Below are positions 18,529-25,720 of a stretch of DNA of 64,000 nucleotides, piece after piece; within the stretch, counting starts at the first letter, position 1; every line of letters begins with the position of its first letter. The notes under the pieces were generated by a model. It did not search any database. It was not told the DNA's origin and saw nothing but the letters and a program-made list of their open reading frames with translations. Made by a program: the position numbers and the translations under genes. The stretch comes from Nonomuraea zeae (GTDB lineage: Bacteria; Actinomycetota; Actinomycetes; Streptosporangiales; Streptosporangiaceae): assembly GCF_005889725.1 (NCBI RefSeq), contig NZ_VCKX01000004.1, positions 1 through 64,000 on the forward strand, written 5' to 3'.

Positions 18529-18627
18529 GGTTTCGACGCAGGGTAGCGGAATGCCAACATTCGGTTATCGACATCGGAGGGTCCAGGTCGCTCGGCCCTC
18601 CACCGAAGGACCCGGGAGCCGACCGGC

Positions 18628-18636
18628 GAAAGTTTC
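18628..18636. promoter_or_regulatory. GAAAGTTTC box upstream of GH12 gene
   Basis: GAAAGTTTC (flanked by C, CGAAAGTTTC) is the reverse complement of GAAACTTTC. The latter resembles the CGAAACTTTCG element described upstream of Streptomyces xylanase and BxlR-controlled genes. It lies about 100 bases before the GH12 start; the same box occurs at 38472 before the GH10 xylanase. Confidence 0.45.
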
Positions 18637-18684
18637 ACGCCGGATTGACTGGGTGAGTCAGCAAGCACACAGTGGGGCTGTTAT

Positions 18685-18709
18685 TTAGTTTGGACTCTAT
18701 CCAAACTAA
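18685..18709. promoter_or_regulatory. Perfect 25-bp palindromic operator upstream of GH12 gene
   Basis: TTAGTTTGGA-CTCTA-TCCAAACTAA has perfect 10-bp arms and a 5-bp centre, 30 bases before the GH12 ATG. The outer TTAGTTTG/CAAACTAA arms match what I remember of the Bacillus XylR (ROK) xyl operator. A ROK-type sugar repressor is therefore the likely binder. Confidence 0.75.
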
Positions 18710-18738
18710 CGAACTGTCATCGGCAGAAGGGACCCACC

Positions 18739-19431
18739 ATGCGCAAGATCGCACGTTCCGCCGTGCCCGTCTGCGTGCTGGCGCTCGTCGTCGGCTTCTT
18801 CGCCCCACCGGCCCTGGCCGCCACCTGGTCCTCCACCGACCGATGGGGCACCTGGTCCAACGGCGGCTACACGCTCTACAACAACATCTGGGGCAGCGGC
18901 GCCGGCCCCCAGACGATCTGGGCGAACTCCTACAGCAACTGGGGCGTGTGGGCGAACCACCCCAACACCGGAGGAGTCAAGTCGTACCCGAACGCCACCA
19001 AGTACGTCGGCAAGCGCATCAGCGCCCTCGGCAGCGTCACCAGCAGGTTCAACGTCACGGTGCCCGGCGGCGGATCGTACGCGACGGCGTACGACATCTG
19101 GGACACCGGACACGCGTACGAGATCATGCTCTGGATGAACAAGCGCGGCGCGGTAGGCCCGCTCGGCACCCGCCAGACCGGCGCCACCGTGGGCGGCCAC
19201 AGCTGGGACGTCTACCGCGGCAGCAACGGCGCCAACCAGGTCTTCTCGTTCGTCAGAACCGGTAACGCCAACTCCGGCACCGTGGACGTCAAGGCCGTGC
19301 TCAACTGGCTGCGCACGAACGGCTGGATGGGGGACGTGACCCTCGGCGACGTGCAGTTCGGCTACGAGATCACCTCCTCAAGCGGAGGGATGGACTTCGT
19401 CACGAACAGCTTCTCGGTGTCGGCCTCCTGA
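18739..19431 (+). CDS. Secreted GH12 endo-beta-glucanase/xyloglucanase
   Basis: The 230-residue enzyme has a signal peptide (residues 1-28, ALA-A) and a single GH12 jelly-roll domain with no binding module. The nucleophile is E128 in AYEIMLWMNKRG and the acid/base is E210 in FGYEITSSSGG, the two conserved positions of the family. W and Y residues of the substrate cleft are abundant (YTLYNNIWGSG). It would cleave beta-1,4-glucan or xyloglucan outside the cell. AGAAGGGA precedes the ATG. Its own promoter region carries a 25-bp palindrome and a GAAAGTTTC box, so expression is probably induced by plant polysaccharide sugars. Confidence 0.92.
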   Translation: MRKIARSAVPVCVLALVVGFFAPPALAATWSSTDRWGTWSNGGYTLYNNIWGSGAGPQTIWANSYSNWGVWANHPNTGGVKSYPNATKYVGKRISALGSVTSRFNVTVPGGGSYATAYDIWDTGHAYEIMLWMNKRGAVGPLGTRQTGATVGGHSWDVYRGSNGANQVFSFVRTGNANSGTVDVKAVLNWLRTNGWMGDVTLGDVQFGYEITSSSGGMDFVTNSFSVSAS

Positions 19432-19468
19432 TGCGGCTCGTGCCGCCCGTCCCGCGCGGGTGAAGCCC

Positions 19469-19535
19469 GCCGAGGCCGCCGCGCGTACGCACCGCCGTAC
19501 GCACCGCCGTGCGCGGCGTGCGGCCCGGCCTCGGC
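19469..19535. terminator. Long GC-rich stem-loop between convergent GH12 and ABC permease genes
   Basis: GCCGAGGCC at 19469-19477 pairs with GGCCTCGGC at 19527-19535. The region between them can pair partly (GCGCGTACGCAC against GTGCGCGGCGTGC) and contains the short direct repeat CGTACGCACCGC twice. Position after two converging stops fits a bidirectional terminator. Confidence 0.5.
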
Positions 19536-19564
19536 AGCGAGGACCGCCCGGGACGCGCTCGCGC

Positions 19565-20371
19565 TCAGCGTGCCAGGCGGGGCAGGAGGAGGGACGCCGC
19601 CGTGATCCCGGCCGCCGCCGCGACGAGCAGCACCAGGAAGTCGAGGCCGAGGTGGCCCCCCGTGCCGAGCAGCAGCGAGCGCAGCGCGTCGACCTGGTAC
19701 GACAGCGGGTTGACGGCGCTGACCGCCTGCAGCCATCCCGGCATCACCGCCGTGGGGTACAGGGCGTTGGAGGCGAAGAACAGCGGCATCGTGATGGCCT
19801 GCCCGATGCCCATGAGGCGGTCGCGGGTGAGCACGATGCCGGCGATCGTGACCGACAGGCAGGAGAAGAAGGCCGCGCCGAGCACGACGGCGGCAACCAC
19901 GCCGAGCAGGCGCAGCGGGTTCCAGGTCATGCCGACGCCCAGGAGGGCGGCGATCAGCAGCACGACGACGGCTTGGATCACCGCCTTCACCCCGGCGGCG
20001 AACGCCTTGCCCACCACCAGCGCCGCCCGCGGGGTGGGCGTGACCAGGAGCTTGGTCAGGATGCCCGCGTCGCGGTCCCAGATGATCTGGATGCCGTAGA
20101 AGATCGAGATGAACATCGCCGACTGCGCGATGATGCCCGGGGCCAGATAGTCCAGGTACGGGATGCCATCGGTGGGAATGAGATGGATCCTGGTGAACGT
20201 CTCCCCGAAGATCACCAGCCACAGCGCGGGCTGGATGGCCCTCGTGTACAGCTCGGACCGGTCGTGACGGATCTTCTGCAGCTCCACCACGCACATCGCG
20301 ACCGTGCGCGACCAGCCGGTGCGCAGCGGCTCAACTGACGCGGGAAGCCGTCCTACGGGTGCTACGGACAC
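19565..20371 (-). CDS. ABC-2 type transporter permease, DrrB-like
   Basis: The 268-residue integral membrane protein has six hydrophobic segments and the ABC-2 family pattern. It includes RAIQPALWLVIFG near the first helix, RDAGILTKLLVTPTPR in the cytoplasmic loop, and the late ANPLSYQVDALR-type motif, here VNPLSYQVDALRSLL. It would form the channel of an efflux pump with the ATPase encoded just upstream. Its start lies inside the ATPase gene (41-base overlap). Drug or lipid export is typical; no substrate is evident. Confidence 0.9.
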   Translation of the reverse strand: MSVAPVGRLPASVEPLRTGWSRTVAMCVVELQKIRHDRSELYTRAIQPALWLVIFGETFTRIHLIPTDGIPYLDYLAPGIIAQSAMFISIFYGIQIIWDRDAGILTKLLVTPTPRAALVVGKAFAAGVKAVIQAVVVLLIAALLGVGMTWNPLRLLGVVAAVVLGAAFFSCLSVTIAGIVLTRDRLMGIGQAITMPLFFASNALYPTAVMPGWLQAVSAVNPLSYQVDALRSLLLGTGGHLGLDFLVLLVAAAAGITAASLLLPRLAR

Positions 20372-21134
20372 TACGAAAACCTCCCCCTTCTTCGGTCAGG
20401 CCGCCGCCCGCCACCTCGCGGAACACGTCCTCCAGCGTCGCGTTCGCGCCGAGTTGCTCCTTGAGCCGCGCGGGCGTCTCCAGCGCCCTGATCGTGCCCT
20501 TGTGCATGAGCGCGACCCGGTCGCAGTACTGCTCGGCCTCGTCCATGTAGTGCGTGGTGACCAGCACGGTCATGTCCGTCTCGGCGCAGACGGCGTTGAT
20601 GTGCTCCCAGACCCCGGTCCGCGCGATCGGGTCGAGCCCGATCGTGGGCTCGTCCAGTATGAGCAGCTTCGGGGCGCTGACCAGCGCCTGCGCCAGCTCC
20701 AGCCGCCTGACCATGCCGCCGGAGTACGTCGCCGCGAGCCGGTCGGCGGCCTCCGCCAGCCCCACGGACTCCAGCGCCCGCGCCACCCGCTCGCCGCGCT
20801 CCTTTCTGGGGACGTCGAAGACGCGCGCGAACAGCGCGACGTTCTCCCGGCCCGTCAGCCCGGAGTCCGCCGACAGCTGCTGCGGGACGTAGCCCAGCAG
20901 CCGCCGGACCCGCATCTTGTCCCGCGCGGCGTCGTGCCCGAACACGCTGACCATCCCCTCGGGCACGGGCAGCAGGGTCGTGACGCAGCGGATCGCGGTG
21001 GTCTTGCCCGCCCCGTTCGGCCCGAGCAGGCCGAAGATCTCACCGCGCGTCACGGTCAGGTCCACGCCCGCGACCGCCTCGGTCCCGCCGAAGGAATATC
21101 GCAGGCCCGTACAGGTCAATGCGTCATCGCTCAT
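20331..21134 (-). CDS. ABC transporter ATP-binding protein, DrrA-like
   Basis: The 267-residue ATPase shows Walker A GPNGAGKTT, Q-loop YVPQQLS, the signature variant YSGGMVRRLELAQAL, Walker B LLILDEPTIGLDP and switch His TTHYMDEAEQYCD. The C-terminal ALEDVF-like motif (NATLEDVFREVAG) is usual for DrrA-type exporters. It overlaps the MarR gene upstream (11 bases) and the permease downstream, so the three form one tightly coupled operon probably induced when the MarR protein binds a drug-like ligand. Confidence 0.92.
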   Translation of the reverse strand: MSDDALTCTGLRYSFGGTEAVAGVDLTVTRGEIFGLLGPNGAGKTTAIRCVTTLLPVPEGMVSVFGHDAARDKMRVRRLLGYVPQQLSADSGLTGRENVALFARVFDVPRKERGERVARALESVGLAEAADRLAATYSGGMVRRLELAQALVSAPKLLILDEPTIGLDPIARTGVWEHINAVCAETDMTVLVTTHYMDEAEQYCDRVALMHKGTIRALETPARLKEQLGANATLEDVFREVAGGGLTEEGGGFRSVRSTRRTASRVS

Positions 21135-21576
21135 CGAGATTCGCCTCCAAACCCTCGGCGAACCTGCGTAGCGCGGGGATCGCGGCCTCCAGGGCGGCTC
21201 TGTCCTGCTCGGGCAGGCTGTCGAGCTGCTCCGCGACCAGCGCGATCCGCCGCTGCTGCCACCGCGTCAGCCGGGATTCGGCCTCGGGGGTGAGCGTCAG
21301 GCAGGCGGATCTGCGGTCCTGACCGGTCTCTCTGCGCAGCAGGCCGCGCTTGGTGAGCTGGTTGACCAGGGTGGAGACCGAGTTGCCCGCCAGGTGCAGC
21401 TCGCGCGCGGCCGCCGAGACGCCGATGCCGGGGTTCGCGCGCACCAGGCGGAGCAACTCCACCTCGGCGCCGCGCAGGTGCGGCTCTTCGAGGCCGTGGC
21501 GGAGGTTGCGCCGCAGGAGCCGGTGGATGCCGGCCAGAAGCCCCGCGAGCGTCTCGGGAAGGTCGTCGGTCCCCAT
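21124..21576 (-). CDS. MarR family transcriptional regulator
   Basis: The 150-residue protein has the MarR winged-helix core: GISVSAAAREL-type recognition region (GVSAAARELHLAGNSVSTLVNQLTKRGLL) followed by the wing RETGQDRRSACLTLTPE with the conserved DRR. It is first in the operon with the DrrAB-like exporter. Ten to thirty bases upstream lies a 7-bp inverted repeat. Autorepression and control of the pump are the expected roles. Confidence 0.9.
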   Translation of the reverse strand: MGTDDLPETLAGLLAGIHRLLRRNLRHGLEEPHLRGAEVELLRLVRANPGIGVSAAARELHLAGNSVSTLVNQLTKRGLLRRETGQDRRSACLTLTPEAESRLTRWQQRRIALVAEQLDSLPEQDRAALEAAIPALRRFAEGLEANLDER

Positions 21577-21587
21577 ACCCAGAATGT

Positions 21588-21606
21588 TAGCTCTGCTAAA
21601 GAGCTA
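21588..21606. promoter_or_regulatory. MarR operator candidate
   Basis: TAGCTCT-GCTAA-AGAGCTA is a perfect inverted repeat 12 bases upstream of the MarR start. An overlapping 13-bp palindrome TTAGC-TCT-GCTAA occupies 21587-21599. Nested AT-containing palindromes at this position fit MarR autoregulation. Confidence 0.6.
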
Positions 21607-21627
21607 TTGAAAGGCCGGGGGGGCCTG

Positions 21628-21990
21628 TCACGACAGAGCGGCGGTGACTCGCCGCCTGAGCGGCTCCTCGTGAGCGGGGTCGGTGTGGAGGGCGAGCGTC
21701 AGCCCGTCCCCCGCCGCGCCGGCGAAAACCGCCAGCATGGCGGCGAACTGCGCCGGTGGTTCGGCGACGAGCAGCTCCTCGGCGTGCTCCACGACCAGCG
21801 CGACCGGTCCCGTGTCGCGCAGCGAGTCGGTCAGCGCGTCCCAGTTGCGGCCGAAGTAGTCGGGCAGGCGCAGCGCCCGTGCCACCTCCTCGAAGAAGCC
21901 CGTACGGGCACGGCAGGCCCTCCCGTCCACCACCGCCGGGGCCGGGCCGGTGGACACCGTCAGCCAGGACGGCAGCGGACGTGAGGTCAT
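21628..21990 (-). CDS. Barstar-family ribonuclease inhibitor
   Basis: The 120-residue protein resembles barstar: FFEEVARALRLPDYFGRNWDALTDSLRD is the characteristic helix-loop-helix (the YFGxNWDAL core binds the RNase active site), followed by a beta strand VALVVEHAEEL. It begins 9 bases after the stop of the secreted ribonuclease gene. Its role would be to neutralise that enzyme inside the producing cell. Confidence 0.85.
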   Translation of the reverse strand: MTSRPLPSWLTVSTGPAPAVVDGRACRARTGFFEEVARALRLPDYFGRNWDALTDSLRDTGPVALVVEHAEELLVAEPPAQFAAMLAVFAGAAGDGLTLALHTDPAHEEPLRRRVTAALS

Positions 21991-21999
21991 CGCAGATCC

Positions 22000-22389
22000 C
22001 TAGAGCCGGTAGAAGTCGGTGTAGTGATTGGGCGAGAACCACGTCACGCCGGTGCTGCGGTTGACGACGATCCGGTACGCGTCCCGGGCGGCGCCACGGG
22101 ACCGGGAGTAGACGTCGTACTCATAGTAGGTAGCGCCGCCGGGGAGCTGGCCCTCCCGGTTGTAGAAGCGCCCGCCGGTGTAGTTGTACCTGCCGTCGGG
22201 CCAGGAGTACCAGTTGCTCGAGGTGGGGTAGCCCTTGGACTCCCAGATCGCGTCGGCCGAGCGCGCGTCGGCGCACCTGGCGATCGTGCAGGAGTTGTAG
22301 ACGGTGGCGCCGGCCGGGGTGATGCCGACCAGGGCGACGAGGGTCACGATGGCCGCCAGGACGGCGGCGAGCCGCTGCGGAGCGCGCAC
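22000..22389 (-). CDS. Secreted guanyl-specific ribonuclease (RNase Sa/barnase type)
   Basis: The 129-residue protein has a signal peptide (1-28, AGA-T) and the N1/T1 ribonuclease fold. The expected catalytic Glu, Arg and His are seen in YYEYDVYS, RDAYRIVVN and SPNHYTDFY, aligned with YYHEYTV, RRI and DHY of RNase Sa as I remember it. GGAGG-like bases lie before the ATG. The barstar gene follows in the same operon. An extracellular nutritional or competitive RNase is likely. Confidence 0.87.
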   Translation of the reverse strand: MRAPQRLAAVLAAIVTLVALVGITPAGATVYNSCTIARCADARSADAIWESKGYPTSSNWYSWPDGRYNYTGGRFYNREGQLPGGATYYEYDVYSRSRGAARDAYRIVVNRSTGVTWFSPNHYTDFYRL

Positions 22390-22601
22390 AGAGCCTCCTT
22401 GGAGATGCGACAGACACCGTCATATTTACCGACCCTTAGGTGCAAATAGACGAGATGATCCGCAAAAGCATGATTAACACTTCGGGACCACTCCCCTGCC
22501 GTGCGCCCGGATCGTCCACGCGTGCCCGCGCCCCGGCTCGCGTACGGCCGGGCGCGGCGACGGCCTCGCGGACGAGGTGGACGGCGGGCTCCCCCGCGTG
22601 A

Positions 22602-23945
22602 TCACCGCAGGGCCGCGACGGCGGCCTGCCGATCGTCCTCCAGGCTGGCTCTGCCCCGGAACGCCAGCACCGCGCCCACCAGCAGCGGGATCACGAGAAT
22701 GGCGTAGGCCCAGCGCAGCGAGCCGGTGGCGTCGGAGAACGCGCCGACCAGAAGCGGCCCCGCCGAGCCGGCCAGGGAGATGAGGAACTGCAGCAGCGCG
22801 AACCCGAGCCCCCGCCGGGTGGCGGGCACCACGTCGGCGGTGGCGGCGGTCAGGTTGGGGATGGCCACCAGGAACCCGGCCGTGGAGAGGGCCAGGCAGA
22901 GCAGTTGCACGGGCAGCACCAGCAGCATCGCCGCGCCCGCCAGGGCGAGCGCGCCGACGAGCAGCCCCCACGAGCCGACGCTCACCCGCCAGCCCGGCCT
23001 GACCAGGTGCCCCTTGTCACCGAGCCGGGCGCCGAGCACGCTGCCGGCGACCATGCCGAGCAGCCCGACGCCGCCGGCCATCCCCGAGGCGACGCCGACG
23101 GGCAGGTCGAAGGTGCGCTGGTAGAAGGTGGGCAGCCAGAACATCAGCCCGCCCAGCCCGAAGAAGACCGTGCCGAGCCCGGCCGCGATGGCGCGCAGGG
23201 TCCTGATCCGGAGCAGCTCCCGCATCTCGGTCAGGACCGAGCCGCGGCGTTCCGGCGCGGGAGCGAGCTGGAGCCGCCGGCCCGTCCGGAGCATCTCGAT
23301 GCGGTCACCGGTGCCTCTCTGCGGCTCGCGCAGGGTCAGGCAGAGCAGGGCGATCACCATGCCCGGCACCGCGACCAGGAAGAACATGGTCCGCCAGCCG
23401 TAGGCGTCGGCCAGCGCCCCGCCGGCCACGATGCCGACGGGCAGACCGGTGAAATAGCCGAGCCGCTCCAGCGAGAACGCCCGGGTCCGGCTGCTGCCGG
23501 GGAAGTAGTCGGCCAGCAGGCTGGAGGCCGCCGGGTTGTAGAGCAGCCCCGCGCCGCCGAGCAGCAGCCGCACGGCGAACAGCGTCGCGTACGAGGTCAC
23601 CAGCCCGCTGCCCAGGGTCAGCAGGGACCAGACGGCCACCACCAGAGCCAGGGTCCAGGTCCTGCGGCCGCGGTCGGCCAGCCGTCCGGCGGGGATCAGC
23701 AGCACGATGCCGGCCAGCGCGGCGGCGGTCGCGATGGCGCCGCCCGCCGTGTCGCCGAAACCGAGATCCCGCTGGATGCCGGCCAGCGCCCCCGCCATCA
23801 GGTTGAACTCCACCCGGTCGACGAGGGCGATCAGCGCGACGCAGATCGCGGGCCACCAGCCGAAGGGCGCCGCGGCGGCCAGCCGTACCCGCCGCGTCGC
23901 CCTCCCCGCCATGGGGATCTCGACGTAATCGTCAGTGCTGGACAT
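22602..23945 (-). CDS. MFS transporter
   Basis: The 447-residue protein has 12 predicted helices in two halves. The MFS loop 2-3 motif is GRLADRGRRTW, and the second-half equivalent is GARLGDKGH. It starts with a short acidic tail. It is divergent from the HMG-CoA-lyase-like gene, with two IclR-like boxes between, so it probably imports (or exports) a substrate of the 24202-31394 pathway. Sequence flavour is that of anion/organic acid permeases but no substrate can be assigned. Confidence 0.88.
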   Translation of the reverse strand: MSSTDDYVEIPMAGRATRRVRLAAAAPFGWWPAICVALIALVDRVEFNLMAGALAGIQRDLGFGDTAGGAIATAAALAGIVLLIPAGRLADRGRRTWTLALVVAVWSLLTLGSGLVTSYATLFAVRLLLGGAGLLYNPAASSLLADYFPGSSRTRAFSLERLGYFTGLPVGIVAGGALADAYGWRTMFFLVAVPGMVIALLCLTLREPQRGTGDRIEMLRTGRRLQLAPAPERRGSVLTEMRELLRIRTLRAIAAGLGTVFFGLGGLMFWLPTFYQRTFDLPVGVASGMAGGVGLLGMVAGSVLGARLGDKGHLVRPGWRVSVGSWGLLVGALALAGAAMLLVLPVQLLCLALSTAGFLVAIPNLTAATADVVPATRRGLGFALLQFLISLAGSAGPLLVGAFSDATGSLRWAYAILVIPLLVGAVLAFRGRASLEDDRQAAVAALR

Positions 23946-23958
23946 GGGCCCATCGTGG

Positions 23959-24014
23959 GGGAAACAGCGTTTCCCGTCAACGAATCACGTTTCTTATTCG
24001 GAAACCACGTTTCC
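23959..24014. promoter_or_regulatory. Two GGAAAC-N3-GTTTCC operator boxes upstream of the MFS gene
   Basis: GGGAAAC-AGC-GTTTCCC (23959-23975) and GGAAAC-CAC-GTTTCC (24000-24014) are two perfect inverted repeats with the same arms, 25 bases apart. A partial ACGTTTC half-site lies between them near 23987. The arms resemble the TGGAAA/TTTCCA type boxes bound by IclR-family proteins. They lie just upstream of the MFS start and would overlap its promoter. Confidence 0.65.
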
Positions 24015-24121
24015 CACGTGAGGAGACCTCGCGGCACGCGTTGCTCGCACCCATGAGGAGCTCCTGGCCCGCCAGGACGCCAGCCTCGACCGCACGGCCG
24101 GATGAGGAACGGTTCCGCGCG

Positions 24122-24185
24122 ATTGTATGCACAAGCTCCAGATCAAGCCCTACGCCCTCCATATTCTGGATCTTTTGCATACAAT
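24122..24185. promoter_or_regulatory. Paired ATTGTATGCA/TGCATACAAT sites upstream of HMG-CoA-lyase-like gene
   Basis: ATTGTATGCA (24122-24131) and TGCATACAAT (24176-24185) are perfect 10-bp inverted copies 44 bases apart, the second 16 bases before the ATG. The string TTTTGCATACA (24173-24183) recurs exactly at 31454-31464 before the GntR regulator gene. A GntR dimer binding two sites with a DNA loop is plausible. Confidence 0.7.
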
Positions 24186-24201
24186 TTGATATCCAGGACA
24201 C

Positions 24202-25098
24202 ATGCATCCCTCCGAAGTGAACCTCGTCGAGGTCGGCCCACGGGACGGGCTCCAGAACGAGTCCGTCCTCGTGGGCACCGACGACAAGGTCGCCTATATC
24301 GCGGCTCTGGCCGACGCCGGGCTGGCCCGGATCGAGGCGGTCAGCTTCGTCCACCCTCGCCTGGTGCCCCAGATGGCGGACGCCGAGCAGGTGATGGCCA
24401 GGGTGCCGAGGCGCGACGGGCTCAGCTACATCGGGCTGATCGTCAACGAGCGTGGCCTGGAGCGGGCTCTGGACTCCGGCGTAGACGAGGTCAACGTGAC
24501 CGTGGTCGCCACCGAGACCTTCTCCCAGCGCAACCAGGGCATGACCATCGCCGGCGCGCTCGACTCCTTCGCCGCCATCTCCGCCCGCGCGCACGCCGCC
24601 GGGCTGGGGGTGACCGCGACGGTCGGCGCCTCGTTCGGCTGCCCCTTCGAGGGCGAGGTGTCGCCGGACCACGTGGCCGCGATGGTGCGGCGCTGCGCCG
24701 AGGCGGGCGCGGACGAGATCGCGCTGGCGGACACGATCGGCGTCGGCGTGCCCGCCGACGTGCGCCGCCTGGTCGAGGCGGTGCGGGCGGTCACGGACCT
24801 GCCGCTGCGCTTCCACTTCCACAACACCCGCAACACCGGGTACGCCAACGCGCTGGCCGCCGTCGAGGCCGGCGCGAGCGCCCTGGACGCCAGCAGCGGC
24901 GGAATCGGCGGCTGCCCGTTCGCACCGGCCGCGACGGGCAACATCGCCACCGAGGACCTGGCCTACGCCCTGCGCAGGTCGCGGATCCGTACGGGAGTCG
25001 ACCTGCGGCAGCTGACCGTGGCCGCGGCGTTCATCGGCGAACGGCTGGGCGCGCCGCTGCCCGCCCTGCTCGGGCGGGCGGGCGATTTCCCGTCCTGA
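24202..25098 (+). CDS. HMG-CoA lyase family protein
   Basis: The 298-residue protein is an HMGL-like TIM barrel. The entry motif EVGPRDGLQNES gives the catalytic Arg and Asp; the metal ligands are in FHFHNTRNTG; and the flexible active-site loop is GGIGGCPFAPAATGNIATED with the conserved Cys. It would split a 3-hydroxy-acyl-CoA (HMG-CoA, citramalyl-CoA or similar) to acetyl-CoA and a keto acid. The adjacent CoA-transferase could supply its substrate. It is transcribed away from the MFS gene and convergent with the amidase, and carries the shared TGCATACA operator. Confidence 0.9.
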   Translation: MHPSEVNLVEVGPRDGLQNESVLVGTDDKVAYIAALADAGLARIEAVSFVHPRLVPQMADAEQVMARVPRRDGLSYIGLIVNERGLERALDSGVDEVNVTVVATETFSQRNQGMTIAGALDSFAAISARAHAAGLGVTATVGASFGCPFEGEVSPDHVAAMVRRCAEAGADEIALADTIGVGVPADVRRLVEAVRAVTDLPLRFHFHNTRNTGYANALAAVEAGASALDASSGGIGGCPFAPAATGNIATEDLAYALRRSRIRTGVDLRQLTVAAAFIGERLGAPLPALLGRAGDFPS

Positions 25099-25138
25099 GA
25101 GGACGGTCACGGTGCTCCTGGCGTCCAGGGCGGCGGTG

Positions 25139-25720
25139 TCAGAGCCGGCGCAGCACGGCCTCCTCGTCCCAGACCTCGCCGTACTTGGCCTGGATGTCGA
25201 AGAGGTTCGCCTCGTGCGGCCCCGGGTCCCGGTCGCCGACCGCCTGGCGGATCACCACAGGGACAAAGCCGTGCTGCACCGCGTCCACCGCGCTGGCCCG
25301 TACGCACCCGCTGGTGGACACGCCCGCGATGAGCAGCGTGTCCACCCGCAGCGCGGTCAGCGTGGAGGCGAGCGTGGTGCCGAAGAACGCGCTCGCGTAC
25401 TGCTTGACGATCACGACCTCGCTCCCGGCGGGCGCCACCTCCGGCATCAGCTCGCCCAGCGGGCCGGCCAGGTGCCGCAGCGGCGGCACCTTCCGGTAGA
25501 ACAGCCCCCCGTCGAGCCTGCCCGCGCCGAACGCGACCCGGGTGTGGATCACCGGCACGCCCGAGGCGCGGGCCGCGGACAGGACCCGGGCGGCGCTCTC
25601 CAGGCAGTCCCGCGACCCCATGCACAGGTCCGCGCCGGGCTCGAAATACGCCCGCATCAGGTCGATGAGGATGAGCGCGGGACGCTCGCCGAACGCGAGC
25701 GTCCCGTCGAACGGGTTCAC
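25139..25720 (-). CDS. Isochorismatase-family amidohydrolase (N-carbamoylsarcosine amidase-like)
   Basis: The 193-residue cysteine hydrolase has the triad D20 (ALILIDLMRAYF), K106 (VVIVKQYASAFFG) and C139 (GVSTSGCVRASAVDA). The K-to-C spacing of 33 and the end motif LFDIQAKYGEV resemble N-carbamoylsarcosine amidase. It would release ammonia from an amide or carbamoyl acid. The start overlaps the hydantoinase B stop (ATGA). In this operon it plausibly acts on the ring-opened product of the hydantoinase. Confidence 0.88.
   Translation of the reverse strand: MNPFDGTLAFGERPALILIDLMRAYFEPGADLCMGSRDCLESAARVLSAARASGVPVIHTRVAFGAGRLDGGLFYRKVPPLRHLAGPLGELMPEVAPAGSEVVIVKQYASAFFGTTLASTLTALRVDTLLIAGVSTSGCVRASAVDAVQHGFVPVVIRQAVGDRDPGPHEANLFDIQAKYGEVWDEEAVLRRL

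Noticed and set aside
19480-19515. Short direct repeats CGTACGCACCGC as a possible CRISPR fragment
   Set aside because: Only two adjacent copies without spacers; better explained as part of a GC-rich terminator structure.
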